Part shown: one piece after another, positions 51,451-53,005 of the stretch | How the letters are laid out: the number at the start of each line of letters is the position of its first letter | How positions within the stretch are numbered: the first letter of the stretch is position 1 | Assembly (NCBI GenBank): GCA_011109175.1 | Contig: RDEW01000030.1 | Coordinates: 26,311-79,315 of the forward strand | Length of the DNA: 53,005 nucleotides | Direction of reading: 5' to 3' | From: Dicyema japonicum | Taxonomy: Eukaryota > Dicyemida > Rhombozoa > Dicyemidae | Notes under the pieces: generated by a model | What the model was told of the DNA's origin: nothing | What the model saw: the letters and a program-made list of their open reading frames with translations, nothing else | Databases searched by the model: none | Translations under genes and position numbers: made by a program

Positions 51451-51884
51451 CAGGATATTTTTCTAATAAAAGTCTTAGGCTTTTCAATGACCTTCCTGAT
51501 TTGAATGAGGAATAACAGTTGAGGACACGTTAGTATTATATTCAAAAACTCTACAAATTAATAAATTAAAGATAAAAATCGATAAAAATTGTGACTTTAT
51601 TGATTTAAAAAAAATTTAAATTTTGATTTGATAAATTTTGATTTATATAACATTGTTGATTAAAAATCACATTTTTTATAAGTTTTAAACAATTTTAAAG
51701 AACATATGAATTTTTGAATTTATTNAAAATCGATAAAAATTGTGACTTTATTGATTTAAAAAAATTTAAATTTTGATTTGATAAATTTTGATTTATATAA
51801 TATTGTTGATTAAAAATCACATTTTTATAAGTTTTAAACAATTTTAAAGAACATATGAATTTTTGACTTTATTGACAAAAATCG
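51451..51884. repeat. AT-rich; 151-bp duplication around a single N
   Basis: 51575-51724 and 51726-51876 repeat each other (AAAATCGATAAAAATTGTGA ... GAACATATGAATTTTTGA), with an ambiguous base at 51725. Very likely an unmerged contig overlap. 51451-51574 shows no gene. Confidence 0.75.
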
Positions 51885-52145
51885 CCCAATTGATCAGACT
51901 TTTTGGCGGCTGGACATCCATTATATCTGGCACAATGTGAGGACGAGCCACAATTTATGCAATTCATTGTGTTCCGAGGAGTCTCTCCACCGCAGTGAAG
52001 TCATGTCCCTTTGCGTAACGAAAACATCTTGTCTTCTCTCTACGGAAAAACGAAATGTGTCTATTGCGTTGACAGTTCAAACACCTCGGTTGGCCTCGTC
52101 TGTACCATTCACATGTAATTGGCTTTTTTGTCAAAAAGGTGATTT
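51885..52145 (-). pseudogene. LINE ORF1 gag-like zinc knuckles
   Basis: The minus strand gives PRCLNCQRNRHISFFRREKT, then RCFRYAKGHDFTAVE and, after a frame change, NCINCGSSSHCARYNGCPAA. This is the triple CCHC arrangement of Jockey/CR1 ORF1 proteins, with some Cys mutated. It is the only ORF1-type sequence recognised in the window. It is oriented opposite to the RT piece that follows on the plus strand. Confidence 0.65.
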
Positions 52146-52229
52146 CCTGTCAACTCAGAGAGGTTGTAAAAGGAACAGAGGAAATCTTTCTCATCATCCA
52201 GTTTATGTAAGTAGATAGAGAGGAGTTGT

Positions 52230-52900
52230 GTCCACATCATAGACGAACCAGGTTTATCCGGATACCCTTAGAGGAGAAGATTCCAATTGGTAGATTGGAG
52301 AAGGTGTACGAAAGTATTTATTGTAATCGAGTTATCGGATGGCTTTTGTGGAAACAACATCGTGTATCTATTTCAAACGATCGTTCAAGATCAAGATCGT
52401 GTCTTTCAAGAATCGCCCCTTTATCATTTTTTAATTTATTCTTTAACGACTTATCCTTCCCTAGAGGCCTTGATTTAACGCTTCTAACATATGCTGACGA
52501 TTTAATTATTGCAAGTCTAGGCAGATACGTGGATATGGAAAATCAGAACTTCTATCACACCTAAACGACCTGAAGGCTTGGCTGATTTCGAACCGCTTTC
52601 CGTGCACACGGAAAAATTTTCATATAAAATTTTTACTACCAACCAGAGACAAAAATACGCTATAAATCAGTCTTTATGGAGATATTATTTCCATACAGAG
52701 ACAGACATCAAGAATATATTGGAGTGACCATAGACCCCTTGTTTTTTTTCTCAGCACGTGAAAACCGTTCTGGAAAAGGGCATTCGGAAACTCGTTATTA
52801 TAAAATCATTATTAAACTTCAGGATCCAGCCATCACAACAGCGCACTGCTGCCTTATTTAATCGGCTCTTAAAGTCGACGATGGAGTATGCATGTTCCTC
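52230..52900 (+). pseudogene. LINE-B RT fragment
   Basis: The plus strand reads SRIAPLSFFNLFFNDLSFPR, then LDLTLLTYADDLIIASLGRY (52440-52540) with the catalytic YADD, then YIGVTIDPLFFF. It is frameshifted, and it continues toward the window edge without a recognised 3' end. Confidence 0.7.
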
Positions 52901-53005
52901 CTGGGTTCATGCTCATCGGTAACTTTATTTATTTGTTTAATAACTGATAACTTTATCACTAGGCTATTAAAGGTTGACCTTTTTACAAAAGTCTTTTGAA
53001 AGAGA

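Noticed and set aside
51937-52218. 93-codon Cys-rich plus-strand frame
   Set aside because: The zinc-knuckle pattern of a LINE ORF1 is on the minus strand; the plus frame is its shadow.
1-53005. CRISPR array, operon structure or bacterial genes
   Set aside because: All identified genes are spliced and eukaryotic; no regularly spaced repeats were seen.

Overview
This window is eukaryotic and reads as a small, AT-rich, transposon-littered animal genome. Every gene that could be identified is split by introns of about 20-31 nt with GT..AG borders. Examples are 24, 26 and 24 nt in SSU72, seven of 22-29 nt in a dUTPase, and seven of 20-25 nt in a CCDC42-family cilium gene. The gene content is metazoan-like: a cilium coiled-coil protein, L-seryl-tRNA(Sec) kinase, coatomer zeta, actin capping protein alpha, NOL11 and a MORN protein. 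Ultra-short introns in a ciliated animal fit a dicyemid mesozoan best. That is inference; another intron-reduced parasite lineage cannot be excluded from sequence alone.

Layout. 1-5271 and 16883-21765 are two copies of one segmental duplication. Each has decayed LINEs on the minus strand followed by an SSU72 gene on the plus strand. The second SSU72 copy is intact (21307-21959); the first is a frameshifted, 3'-truncated pseudogene. 5279-7490 is LINE debris. 7653-9449 is NOL11. 10160-13180 is a broken hAT transposon with LINE and SINE pieces in it. 14788-15688 is dUTPase with a basic, AT-hook-like N-terminal tail. 22240-23780 holds a SINE, a 21-bp minisatellite and another hAT remnant. 24108-25162 is capping protein alpha (minus). 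26470-27123 is COPZ. 27181-28323 is a LINE with a restriction-like endonuclease, next to a partly duplicated COPZ last exon. 28640-36040 is a nest of LINEs and a Tc1/mariner-like element, including a LINE with a 2A-like peptide. 36103-37249 is the CCDC42-like gene (minus). 39204-40108 is PSTK (minus). 42336-43192 is the MORN gene. 43246-43725 is an unidentified gene. 44150-44930 is a transposase cut in two by a SINE. 45900-50280 contains L1-like and R4/NeSL-like LINE remains. 50575-50963 is an unidentified gene whose 3' part runs into a SINE. The right end is LINE ORF1 and RT debris.

The most interesting shared structure is at the 3' ends of the LINEs. Several divergent LINE ORF2 proteins all end in Gly-Ile-Thr-stop. 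The codons for those residues form the 5' arm of a stem-loop, which is followed by a GGGGTTAATAAATAAA-like tail. A short repeat family of about 330 bp (called SINE1 here) carries the same 3' stem-loop, with a paired sequence change on both arms. This looks like a LINE/SINE partnership in which the 3' RNA hairpin is what the reverse transcriptase recognises.

The host genes do not form one pathway: ribosome biogenesis (NOL11), RNA polymerase II CTD phosphatase (SSU72), nucleotide sanitation (dUTPase), actin capping, vesicle coat, cilium, and selenocysteine synthesis. They are ordinary single-copy housekeeping genes between transposon blocks. No LTR retrotransposon, tRNA gene, rRNA gene or CRISPR array was recognised.
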